Shown here one piece after another: positions 1 through 5,383 of a stretch of 5,430 nt of DNA. The notes below the pieces were generated by a model that did not search any database, was not told the DNA's origin, and was given only the letters and a program-made list of their open reading frames with translations. The translations under genes were made by a program, and so were the position numbers. Origin of the DNA: Planctomycetota bacterium (lineage in GTDB: Bacteria > Planctomycetota > Planctomycetia > Isosphaerales > Isosphaeraceae); contig JAKAUH010000093.1 in NCBI GenBank assembly GCA_021818605.1, forward strand, positions 1 to 5,430. The letters are read 5' to 3'. Within the stretch, counting starts at the first letter, position 1. Every line of letters begins with the position of its first letter.

Positions 1-80
1 GGCGCTGGTCGTCGCAGCCAGAAGGGTCGGGGAGATCGCCAGGAGATCCGTGAGGGTTGCACGAGGATCCCACTTGGCAA

Positions 81-92
81 CCACCGCGGTGG
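81..92. other. Perfect 12-bp palindrome
   Basis: CCACCGCGGTGG reads identically on both strands and overlaps the start of the first direct-repeat copy at 88. A related dyad, CGCGGT-TG-ACCGCG, lies at 129-142 and overlaps the end of the second copy, so the repeat pair is bracketed by dyads sharing the core ACCGCG/CGCGGT. This could be a protein-binding arrangement or part of a mobile-element end. No function can be assigned from sequence alone. Confidence 0.4.
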
Positions 93-132
93 CTCAATTC
101 TGGCCGCGAAGGTGGCTCACTTCCTGGCCGCG
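88..132. repeat. Two-copy direct repeat, about 23-nt period
   Basis: Copy 1 (88-108) and copy 2 (111-132) both begin GGTGGCTCA and end TGGCCGCG. They differ by one substitution and one inserted base in the middle, and two bases (AA) separate them. Closely spaced repeats containing TGGCTCA remind me of the multiple terminal repeats at the ends of IS21-family insertion sequences, so this may be an IS end or remnant whose transposase genes lie left of the window. That link rests on memory of the repeat style only. No transposase fragment is recognisable in bases 1-87. Confidence 0.5.
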
Positions 133-195
133 GTTGACCGCGTAGGGCAGCGGCTGGCGCATGGGTCGCTATTGTAGAGCCGGTTGAACTCTATC

Positions 196-211
196 GTGAT
201 CGATCGATCAC
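196..211. promoter_or_regulatory. Perfect 16-bp palindrome, operator-like
   Basis: GTGATCGATCGATCAC is a perfect inverted repeat with no spacer, and the symmetry stops at 195/212. Part of it comes from a short ATCG tandem. A 16-bp perfect palindrome is unlikely by chance in a window this size (about 0.1 expected with even base composition), so a dimeric DNA-binding protein site is possible. No gene start is identifiable beside it inside the window, so the controlled gene, if any, would lie to the left or be one I cannot recognise. Confidence 0.35.
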
Positions 212-633
212 CCTTGGCTGAGCCATCGTCACTCCCTGCTCGCGAAAGTCGTGTTGCTTCATGTTTGCCCCTCACGCCCGACCGTGGGCGCCGCGTGATC
301 GGTTCGGGACGGTCGGTCAGTGGCCCGAAAAGGGGTCGGACCGTGGCAGCGAACGCTGCTGAACCTCGGCGAGACCGGGCGCACCCGGCTCCCGGCCCGC
401 GATCCGACCGCCGGCCGGTGAAAAGGGGGCGCCATTAAGGGGATTGACCGCGGACTACGGCCGTGGTTTGGCTGAGAAAAGTGTCCGGCGATTTGTCCCG
501 TTCGCCGACCCGAGAGTGTCGCGGCTCCTTCGCGACGATTGAGCGGGGCCCGCCTCGGCAAGATCATCCCCTTGAATCCCAACCTCGGTCGCGAGTTGTA
601 CGCTGAGAGTCTCGCCCGAATGAGGTGAGCGGA

Positions 634-688
634 GGCGTCAGCCCGCTGTCCGGTGAACGTCGCCCCCGAAGGACGGAGGGCTGACGCC
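634..688 (-). terminator. GC-rich hairpin after lgt, possible terminator
   Basis: GGCGTCAGCCC (634-644) and GGGCTGACGCC (678-688) form a perfect 11-bp inverted repeat. An inner GTCC/GGAC pairing (648-651 with 671-674) can extend the stem. The structure begins about 15 nt past the lgt stop codon on the minus strand, the right place for the end of the ferredoxin-panC-lgt transcript. No run of T follows the stem on the minus strand, so a classical intrinsic terminator is not shown. It may instead be a 3' stabilising hairpin or a weak or factor-assisted terminator. Confidence 0.45.
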
Positions 689-703
689 GTCCAAGACATA
701 GTC

Positions 704-1591
704 TCAGGACCGCGCGCCCGCCAGTTCGGCCCGACCGGGCGAGGACTTCGCCGAATCGGGTTTCAAGATCCCGCGGGGCGTGCTTAACACCCACGCCCAG
801 TACGCCATCCCGGCCAGGAACAGGCCGATGCTGATGTTCTGCGAGATCGTCAGCCCCGCGTAGAACGCCCCCTCGTCGTTGCGGATGTACTCGATCAGGA
901 AACGGGTGATCGGGTAGGCCAGCATCAGCACGCCCATCACTTCGCCATCACGCCGCCGCATCGGGTAAAAGGCACTCAGCAGAACAAGGAGTACCAGAGC
1001 GTCGATGGCCGAGTAAAGTTGCGTAGGATGAACAGGCAGGGAAACTCTGGCTCCCTCGGCAATCAGCCCGGAGTTGAACTGGTGCCACCACGCCGCCGAT
1101 TTCGCGGGGAAGCTGACAGCCCAGGGGAGCGTGCACTGGTCGCCGTAGCAGCACCCGTTCAGGAAGCACCCCAGTCGCCCGAAGAACGTGCCCACGGCGA
1201 TCGAGGGAGCCAGAGCGTCGAGGTAGGGCCGCAAGGGGAATGGGTAGAACCACCGGTAGACGAAGAACCCGATGGTGCCGCCGACGATCCCGCCGTAATA
1301 CACGATGCCGCCCTTCCAGTACTGGATGGCGTCGAGGAGGCTGTGGATATCGCGCCCCCAGTATTCGATGCAATAGAATGTGCGGGCGCCGACCAGGCCG
1401 GCCACAAAGACCCAGAAGCCCATGTCCAGGATCACGTCGCCGTCGAGTCCCTCCTTGCGGGCGCGCCACCACGCCAACCAGGGCGAGAAGATGAAGGCCA
1501 GGACGAGCATCATGCCGAAGCCGTAGATCGGCAGTGCGACGTGCCCGAAGTATGGAAGATTCAGCGGGATCCGGAACAGGATGGGCGCCAT
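704..1591 (-). CDS. lgt: Prolipoprotein diacylglyceryl transferase
   Basis: Lgt moves the diacylglyceryl group from phosphatidylglycerol to the lipobox cysteine of prolipoproteins, the first step of lipoprotein maturation, in the cytoplasmic membrane. The 295-residue product is of normal family length and is rich in hydrophobic segments. Visible landmarks are Tyr23 in PIYGFGM, the YYGGIVGG segment (98-105), the Lgt signature GRLGCFLNGCCYG (138-150), HPTQLYS (188-194), and Tyr226, Arg230 and Glu234 in YPITRFLIEYIR. These align with E. coli Tyr26, the His103 region, the Arg143 region, and Tyr235, Arg239 and Glu243. Three usually conserved positions differ: His103 is Tyr99, Asn146 is Cys142 and Glu151 is Cys147. 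The start at 1591 is chosen because AAGAGGA lies 10 nt upstream and the protein then begins directly with the family N-terminus. A longer frame to 1669 adds 26 charged residues of no family character. It lies 97 nt after panC and is probably cotranscribed with it. Confidence 0.95.
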   Translation of the reverse strand: MAPILFRIPLNLPYFGHVALPIYGFGMMLVLAFIFSPWLAWWRARKEGLDGDVILDMGFWVFVAGLVGARTFYCIEYWGRDIHSLLDAIQYWKGGIVYYGGIVGGTIGFFVYRWFYPFPLRPYLDALAPSIAVGTFFGRLGCFLNGCCYGDQCTLPWAVSFPAKSAAWWHQFNSGLIAEGARVSLPVHPTQLYSAIDALVLLVLLSAFYPMRRRDGEVMGVLMLAYPITRFLIEYIRNDEGAFYAGLTISQNISIGLFLAGMAYWAWVLSTPRGILKPDSAKSSPGRAELAGARS

Positions 1592-1601
1592 GCGACGGAT
1601 A

Positions 1602-1608
1602 TCCTCTT
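1602..1608 (-). promoter_or_regulatory. Ribosome binding site of lgt
   Basis: On the minus strand this reads AAGAGGA, 10 nt before the ATG at 1591. It favours this start over the in-frame ATG at 1669. Confidence 0.6.
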
Positions 1609-1688
1609 GGTCCGATTCGAGACCTGCCGCGCGGTGCTCTGCCCCTGGACCGCACCGACCGATGTCCATCGTGCGGCCGTCGGGCCGC

Positions 1689-2549
1689 TCAATCGGTGAG
1701 GGACAGGTTGTCGATCAGGCGGGTCGAGCCCACCCTGGCGGCGACGAGGGCCACGGCCCGGGTGTGCGGGTCCAGGCGTTCGAGCGATTCGAGCGTGTCG
1801 GCATCGGCGACCTCGGCATAGTCCAGCCGCACCGACCCTGTGGATTCTATGGTATTCCGCAAGATCTGTCGAACCCGGTTGGCGGAGGTCTCGCCGCCGC
1901 GCACCGCGTCTCTCGCCCGCGCGAGCGCTCCGTGGAGGATCGTGGCGGAGCCGCGCTCGTCCGGACTCAGATAACGGTTCCGACTGCTCAGGGCCAGGCC
2001 GTCCGGCTCGCGGACGGTCGGCTCGGTGACGATCCGCACCGGGATGTGCAGGTCAGCGACCATCCGGCGGATCACAAGCTGCTGCTGGTAGTCCTTCTGG
2101 CCGAAGACCGCCAGGTCGGGCCGGACGACCTCGAAGAGCTTCAGGACGACGGTGGCGACGCCCCGGAAGTGCCCCGGCCGGCTGGCCCCCTCGAGGATGT
2201 CGGACAGCACCGGGACCTCAACCCACGTCGAATTCGGCCCGCTCGGGTAGACGGTCGAGGGCGTCGGGGCCCAGACCAGGTCGACGCCGGCATCGCGGCA
2301 CCGGGCCAGATCGTCGTCGAGGGTCCTGGGATAGCGAGTGAGGTCCTCGTTCGGCCCGAATTGCGTGGGATTCACGAAAATCGAGACCGCGACCCAGCCC
2401 GCCTCGTCGCGACAGCGCTCGATCAACCGGATATGCCCTGCGTGCAGTGCACCCATCGTGGGGACGAGCCCCACGACCCGGCCGCCCGCGCGGGCCTCCG
2501 CGACCGCGCGCCGGACGTCGGCCACCGATTCCACCACTTCAAGCCTCAT
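1689..2549 (-). CDS. panC: Pantothenate synthetase
   Basis: PanC condenses D-pantoate with beta-alanine, using ATP through a pantoyl-adenylate intermediate. This is the last step of pantothenate (vitamin B5, coenzyme A precursor) synthesis, in the cytosol. The 286-residue product has full family length and all the key motifs: PTMGALHAGH (30-39) with the HIGH-type nucleotide-binding histidines His36 and His39, FVNPTQF (58-64) with Asn60 and Gln63 for pantoate, GHFRGV (126-131), GQKDYQQ (150-156) with Lys152, Asp153 and Gln156, and SSRNRYL (188-194), the KMSKS-like loop. No expected catalytic residue is missing. The ATG at 2549 is preceded by GGAGGG with 5-nt spacing and overlaps the end of the ferredoxin gene by 11 bp, which points to translational coupling. 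lgt follows 97 nt downstream. Confidence 0.97.
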   Translation of the reverse strand: MRLEVVESVADVRRAVAEARAGGRVVGLVPTMGALHAGHIRLIERCRDEAGWVAVSIFVNPTQFGPNEDLTRYPRTLDDDLARCRDAGVDLVWAPTPSTVYPSGPNSTWVEVPVLSDILEGASRPGHFRGVATVVLKLFEVVRPDLAVFGQKDYQQQLVIRRMVADLHIPVRIVTEPTVREPDGLALSSRNRYLSPDERGSATILHGALARARDAVRGGETSANRVRQILRNTIESTGSVRLDYAEVADADTLESLERLDPHTRAVALVAARVGSTRLIDNLSLTD

Positions 2550-2919
2550 CCTGGCCCTCCGGCGCGGACTTGCGGCGATGCGGGCAGTCAGGATTGTTCA
2601 GGCATTCGTCCGCGATCAGCAGGTCGTTGATGATCTCGCCGCCCAGGATCGTCCGATCGACAATCCGAGGCACGTCCTCGACCTGGACCCGCCCATACCA
2701 GATTCCCTGGGGATAGATCACGACCGTCGGGCCGTGCTCGCACTGCTCCAGGCAGCCGGAGTGATTGGCCCGCGCGAGGGGCCCGAACCCGGCGCGCTTC
2801 AGCTCGCGCTTGAACGCCTCGCGCAGCGTCTGCTGGCTCCCGGGATCACAGCAGCCTCGTTTGTGCCCCGGTGGCCGGATGTTTCCGCAAACGAAGATGT
2901 GGTGCGTGAAGGCAGGCAT
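2539..2919 (-). CDS. Thioredoxin-like 2Fe-2S ferredoxin
   Basis: This is a small soluble iron-sulfur protein of the thioredoxin-fold 2Fe-2S ferredoxin family (the Aquifex Fd / Azotobacter FeSII type), expected to carry single electrons in the cytosol to an unknown partner. The 126-residue product has the family layout: HIFVCGNIRPPGH with Cys11, RGCC with Cys23/Cys24, SGCLEQC with Cys56 and Cys60, then YPQGIWYGRV (69-78) and a C-terminal helix region. In the family the cluster is held by one cysteine from the first motif, one from the second and the CxxxC pair, and all are present. The tail adds CLNNPDC (104-110), two further cysteines outside the core. It appears to be the first gene of the leftward cluster and overlaps panC. 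No strong Shine-Dalgarno precedes the ATG at 2919, so the start rests on homology. A role as electron donor to a specific enzyme cannot be inferred from panC or lgt, neither of which is a redox enzyme. Confidence 0.9.
   Translation of the reverse strand: MPAFTHHIFVCGNIRPPGHKRGCCDPGSQQTLREAFKRELKRAGFGPLARANHSGCLEQCEHGPTVVIYPQGIWYGRVQVEDVPRIVDRTILGGEIINDLLIADECLNNPDCPHRRKSAPEGQDEA
2555..2560 (-). promoter_or_regulatory. Ribosome binding site of panC
   Basis: GGAGGG on the minus strand, 5 nt before the panC ATG. It lies inside the 3' end of the ferredoxin coding sequence, so the two genes must share a transcript if this site is used. Confidence 0.7.
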
Positions 2920-3014
2920 ACTTCGGTTCGATTCGATCTCGAGGAGTCGTGGCGCGGCTCGGCGGTCGTTGAGAGCGACGATTGTCCAATCCGGTCGCCC
3001 GATGGCAGGTTCCC

Positions 3015-3020
3015 ACTATA
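3015..3020 (-). promoter_or_regulatory. Possible -10 element for the ferredoxin cluster
   Basis: The minus strand reads TATAGT, 5 of 6 matches to TATAAT, about 95 nt before the ferredoxin ATG. The sequence 17 bp further upstream (CTGCCT, 3038-3043) matches the -35 consensus at only 3 of 6 positions. The call is weak and rests mainly on an AT-rich hexamer in very GC-rich DNA. Confidence 0.2.
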
Positions 3021-3130
3021 CCAACCGGGTCCCGGCGAGGCAGCGGTGAAAGCGTGGCAGGATTGACCGGATCCGTGCGGACCGGGACTTTCGCCGGCAG
3101 TGGGTGCTCCAATCCGGGATCGACCTGGGA

Positions 3131-3136
3131 TATCAT
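3131..3136 (+). promoter_or_regulatory. Possible -10 element for the signalling pair
   Basis: TATCAT matches TATAAT at 5 of 6 positions, about 150 nt before the receiver-protein ATG. No good -35 lies at 16-18 bp. The two dyads at 3175-3226 would then fall in the 5' untranslated region. Weak call. Confidence 0.2.
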
Positions 3137-3174
3137 AACCTGGCATGGGACGGGGTGCTTCGTCATTCCGGCCC

Positions 3175-3226
3175 GCCGCGAGGCGCGCCTCGGGGCTATC
3201 GCGGGGCATCGTGCGAGTCCCCCGCG
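3175..3226. promoter_or_regulatory. Adjacent palindrome and hairpin upstream of receiver gene
   Basis: Positions 3179-3192 (CGAGGCGCGCCTCG) are a perfect 14-bp palindrome. Allowing one mismatched pair (3178/3193) the symmetry extends to 3175-3196. Just after it, CGCGGGG (3200-3206) pairs with CCCCGCG (3220-3226) as a 7-bp stem with a 13-nt loop. They lie 60-110 nt before the receiver gene. They could be an operator or a structured 5' leader. GC-rich DNA produces such dyads more often than average, which limits confidence. Confidence 0.3.
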
Positions 3227-3285
3227 TGGTCTGGCCTCCGGGAACGACGAGGGTCGGTGCGAATTGATGCGGAGCGAACCAGGAT

Positions 3286-3768
3286 ATGCCAATTTCCCGT
3301 CACTGCGTCCTGATCGTGGATGACGAGCCGGATGTATGCGATTCGGTGCACGACCTTCTGCGCCGCGAGTTCCGTGTCCTCAAGGCGCACAGCGCCGAGG
3401 AGGGCTACCGGATCATGCAGGAAGAGGAAGTGCATATCGTGATGTCCGACCAACGGATGCCGCAGATCACGGGCATTGAGATGCTGACCCGGCTGAAGGC
3501 GCGGCATCCGCATGCGATCCGGATGCTGTTCACCGGTTTCGCCGACCTGGAATCGATCATCACGGCGATCAACCAGGGGCACATCTTTCAGTTCCTGAAG
3601 AAGCCGTGGCATCCGGAGGAGCTTCTCTCGGCGGTCCGCCAGGCGGCGCTCGAGTACGACAACCTCGAGACGCTGGCCGTCGAGCGGGAGAACCTGCTGG
3701 ACGAGGTGAGCAGCCTCAAGCAGCGGGTTTCCACCCTCGAAGCCGAGGTCCGGCAGCTCCGGACCTGA
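3286..3768 (+). CDS. Response regulator: receiver domain plus coiled coil
   Basis: The 160-residue soluble protein has a CheY-type receiver domain (about 6-122) of the kind found in RpfG-like regulators, marked by SDQRMP. The acidic pocket is Asp12/Asp13, the phosphoacceptor is Asp55, the switch threonine is Thr83 (MLFTG), and the conserved lysine is Lys106 in KKPW, so it should be phosphorylatable. Residues about 118-158 form a charged, leucine-spaced helix expected to be a coiled coil, probably for dimerisation or partner binding. No DNA-binding, HD-GYP or GGDEF output follows; the gene stops cleanly after the helix. The ATG at 3286 has GGAG 11 nt upstream and AGGA immediately before it, so initiation looks moderate. 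Its receiver is roughly 40% identical, by hand alignment, to that of the kinase encoded next. It probably works as a phosphorelay partner or adaptor with that kinase; the target is unknown. Confidence 0.93.
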   Translation: MPISRHCVLIVDDEPDVCDSVHDLLRREFRVLKAHSAEEGYRIMQEEEVHIVMSDQRMPQITGIEMLTRLKARHPHAIRMLFTGFADLESIITAINQGHIFQFLKKPWHPEELLSAVRQAALEYDNLETLAVERENLLDEVSSLKQRVSTLEAEVRQLRT

Positions 3769-4105
3769 ACGAATCACGGCGGGCGGCGGACCTGGGTGGG
3801 GTGCGGGCGGGGCCAGCCAACCAACGGTCGGCTCCTCATCCCGGGAGTCTGGCCCCAGGCGGACCGGCCGGCTCGGCGGTAAGATGAAAAGGTGGGACAC
3901 GAGCCGGACCGGCAGCGCGGGACGGCTCATCGCGATCGACCGGAGCCGTCGACCGCCGTCGAGAAGTGCGAGGCCACCAGGATGCGGAGACCGGCGATCA
4001 CCGCCCTCCGGCCCGTCGGATGTAGGATTCCCAGGGCGCCATCTCGTCCGGTCCGCCGCGAAGCCGAAGAAGCCGGTCGAGCCCTATCGGGTGGGAGATC
4101 CGACC
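3769..4105 (+). other. Gap or leader before the histidine kinase
   Basis: With the kinase start placed at 4106 this stretch is 337 nt without a gene. An in-frame ATG at 3884 would turn 3884-4105 into a 74-residue N-terminal extension rich in Arg, Pro and Ser. By hand count its codons have about 70% GC at position 2 and 73% at position 3, without the position-3 excess seen in real genes here; only the last 20 or so codons look more coding-like. An inverted repeat, GGGGCCAG (3809-3816) and CTGGCCCC (3849-3856), has a 32-nt loop and no T-run, so I do not call it a terminator. I see no clear promoter. Confidence 0.5.
4093..4097 (+). promoter_or_regulatory. Possible ribosome binding site for a TTG start
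   Basis: GGGAG lies 8 nt before TTG at 4106, in frame with the kinase. It is the best-placed Shine-Dalgarno-like sequence among the in-frame start candidates (ATG 3884, GTG 4091, TTG 4106, TTG 4109). Confidence 0.4.
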
Positions 4106-5383
4106 TTGTTGCAGTCGACACGAGGCAATGGAACGGAGCGAAAACGGCAGACGCTCCTGATCGTCGACGACGAGGTGGACGTCCTGGAGAGCCTGCGCCA
4201 CCAGTTCCACCGGACGTACCGCGTCCTCACCAGCCCGACCGGCGTTGAAGCGATCCGGCTCCTGCGCGAGAATGACGTCGAGGTGATCCTCTCGGACCAG
4301 AGGATGCCCGGCATGTCCGGCGACGTGCTGTTGCGGCACGCCCGCGAGCTCAAGCCCGACACGATCCGGATGCTGTTCACCGGCTACGCCGACATCCAGG
4401 CCGTCATTAACGCCGTCAACCAGGGGCACATCTTCCGCTACATCCTCAAGCCCTGGGATAGCGCCGAGCTCGAGGGAGTTATCCGGCAGGGGATCGAGCA
4501 GCACGAGCTACTGGCCGAGCGCCGCCGGCTGATCGCCGAGCTCCAGGAGACCAATGGGCGGCTCACCCAGGCCAACGACGACCTGGCGCGCGCCGGGAAG
4601 CTCAAGACGGCGTTCATCGAGGTGGCCAGCCACGAGTTCAACACGCCGATCACGCTGGTGCTCGGGCTCACCGAGTTGCTCCGGCTGTCGAACCCAAATC
4701 GGTCGGATCAGGAGGAGGAGATTCTCCGGCAGATCACCTCGAGCGGGCGGCAGCTCGCGCGGCTGGTCACCAGCTTGCTGACCCTGCTCCGCGCCGAGGA
4801 TTTCCGCAAAACGCTCGAACGGCAGCCGGTCGAACTCCGCGAGCTGATCGGCCGGGTCGTCGATCAGGTCCGCCCCTTTGTCAAGGCCCGGAGCCTGGAG
4901 CTGGAGCTGAAGGTGGCGGATGACCTGGGGACCTTTGAACTGGATGCGGACAAGATCTGCGCTGTGCTGATCAACCTCCTGACCAACGCGATCAAGTTCA
5001 CGCCCGACGGGGGGCGGATCGACCTGGCGGCCCGGGTCACGGCGGCGAATGAGGCCGAGATCACCGTCGAGGACCGCGGGATCGGCGTGGAGCCGCAGGC
5101 CCTCGCGCACCTGTTCCAGCCTTTCTTCACCCAGTTCGACCCCAGCCGGCACTCATCCGGGGATTTCGGTTTCTGCAAGCGCGGCCTGGGCCTGGGCCTG
5201 TGCATCGCCAAGCAGTTCGTGGACATGCACGGCGGCCGGATCTTCGCCGAGAGCGTGCTGGCAGGGGGGACGCGGGTGACCGTGATCTTGCCCAGGAGGC
5301 CGCGCGTGCTGGAAGATGATCCGCGAGTCCAGCCGGCCGTCCCGGACGCGCCGACCGCCTCCGAGTCCGGCCCCTCGCCGTAA
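4106..5383 (+). CDS. Soluble hybrid sensor: receiver-histidine kinase
   Basis: The protein is a cytosolic histidine kinase with an N-terminal receiver and no membrane segment or classical sensor domain. From the TTG start (425 residues) the receiver spans about 16-133: Asp21/Asp22, phosphoacceptor Asp64 in SDQRMPG, Thr92, and Lys115 in LKPW. A helical linker, likely coiled coil, covers about 134-167. The HisKA dimerisation domain follows, with the H box SHEFNTP and phosphorylated His176. The HATPase domain (about 281-396) has N-box Asn290 and Asn294, G1 box DRGIG (323-327), F box LFQPFF (336-341) and G2 box RGLGLGL (359-365). All catalytic elements are intact. The tail is proline-rich. The receiver probably tunes kinase activity in response to another kinase or to back-transfer. 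The likely partner is the coiled-coil receiver protein encoded upstream, whose receiver is a paralogue. The start is uncertain: the frame stays open back to an ATG at 3884 (499 residues), and GTG 4091 is also possible. The domain assignment is secure. Confidence 0.93.
   Translation: MLQSTRGNGTERKRQTLLIVDDEVDVLESLRHQFHRTYRVLTSPTGVEAIRLLRENDVEVILSDQRMPGMSGDVLLRHARELKPDTIRMLFTGYADIQAVINAVNQGHIFRYILKPWDSAELEGVIRQGIEQHELLAERRRLIAELQETNGRLTQANDDLARAGKLKTAFIEVASHEFNTPITLVLGLTELLRLSNPNRSDQEEEILRQITSSGRQLARLVTSLLTLLRAEDFRKTLERQPVELRELIGRVVDQVRPFVKARSLELELKVADDLGTFELDADKICAVLINLLTNAIKFTPDGGRIDLAARVTAANEAEITVEDRGIGVEPQALAHLFQPFFTQFDPSRHSSGDFGFCKRGLGLGLCIAKQFVDMHGGRIFAESVLAGGTRVTVILPRRPRVLEDDPRVQPAVPDAPTASESGPSP

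Larger units (their letters stand above)
1..703. other. Gene-free region left of lgt
   Basis: I see no supportable gene in this stretch. The open frames in it give Arg/Pro/Ser-rich translations with no recognisable motif, as expected from GC-rich non-coding DNA. It does contain structure, listed separately: a tandem direct repeat at 88-132, dyads at 81-92 and 129-142, a perfect 16-bp palindrome at 196-211, and a hairpin at 634-688 next to the lgt stop. No tRNA, rRNA or CRISPR-like pattern was seen. The first 90 bases could be the edge of a gene or element lying mainly outside the window, but too little is present to say. Confidence 0.6.
2920..3285. other. Divergent intergenic region
   Basis: This 366-bp gap separates the leftward ferredoxin cluster from the rightward signalling pair and should hold promoters for both. 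Candidate elements are a leftward -10 at 3015-3020, a rightward -10-like TATCAT at 3131-3136, and two dyads at 3175-3196 and 3200-3226. Open frames crossing it have no recognisable motif and look like GC-rich chance frames. Confidence 0.6.

Noticed and set aside
1..92. Possible start of a leftward gene (minus-strand GTG near 92, with a hydrophobic stretch LLAISPTLLAATTSA running off the edge)
   Set aside because: The stretch could be a signal-peptide-like N-terminus and has fair codon bias near the edge, but about 30 codons with a GTG start and no visible ribosome binding site are too little to call.
309..344. ACGGTC/GACCGT pairing enclosing CCC-gaaaa-GGG as a small structured RNA
   Set aside because: The stems are short (6 and 3 bp) and interrupted, as expected by chance in GC-rich DNA.
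184..438. 84-codon plus-strand open frame
   Set aside because: It needs a TTG start, has no ribosome binding site that I can see, and gives a low-complexity Arg/Pro/Gly-rich product.
259..699. 146-codon minus-strand open frame left of lgt
   Set aside because: Its translation is Arg/Pro/Ser/Thr-rich without hydrophobic core or motif, and it contains the 634-688 hairpin. Nothing supports coding.
1019..2630. Long plus-strand open frames opposite lgt and panC (up to about 350 codons)
   Set aside because: They lie antisense to two genes with clear family motifs, are composed of Gly/Arg/Pro/Asp-rich sequence without motifs, and are typical shadows in GC-rich DNA.
3063..3068. TTGACC as a -35 element
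   Set aside because: It matches 5 of 6 consensus bases, but no -10-like hexamer lies 16-18 bp downstream.
3809..3856. Inverted repeat GGGGCCAG / CTGGCCCC as a terminator after the receiver gene
   Set aside because: The stem is only 8 bp with a 32-nt loop and no T-run, and the two signalling genes may be cotranscribed.
2846..3930. Minus-strand open frames over the divergent gap and opposite the receiver gene, and the plus-strand frame 2338-3066
   Set aside because: They overlap well-supported genes or show only GC-rich chance composition, with no family motif.
4128..4160. ATG at 4128 as the kinase start
   Set aside because: It is out of frame with the kinase and reaches a stop after ten codons.
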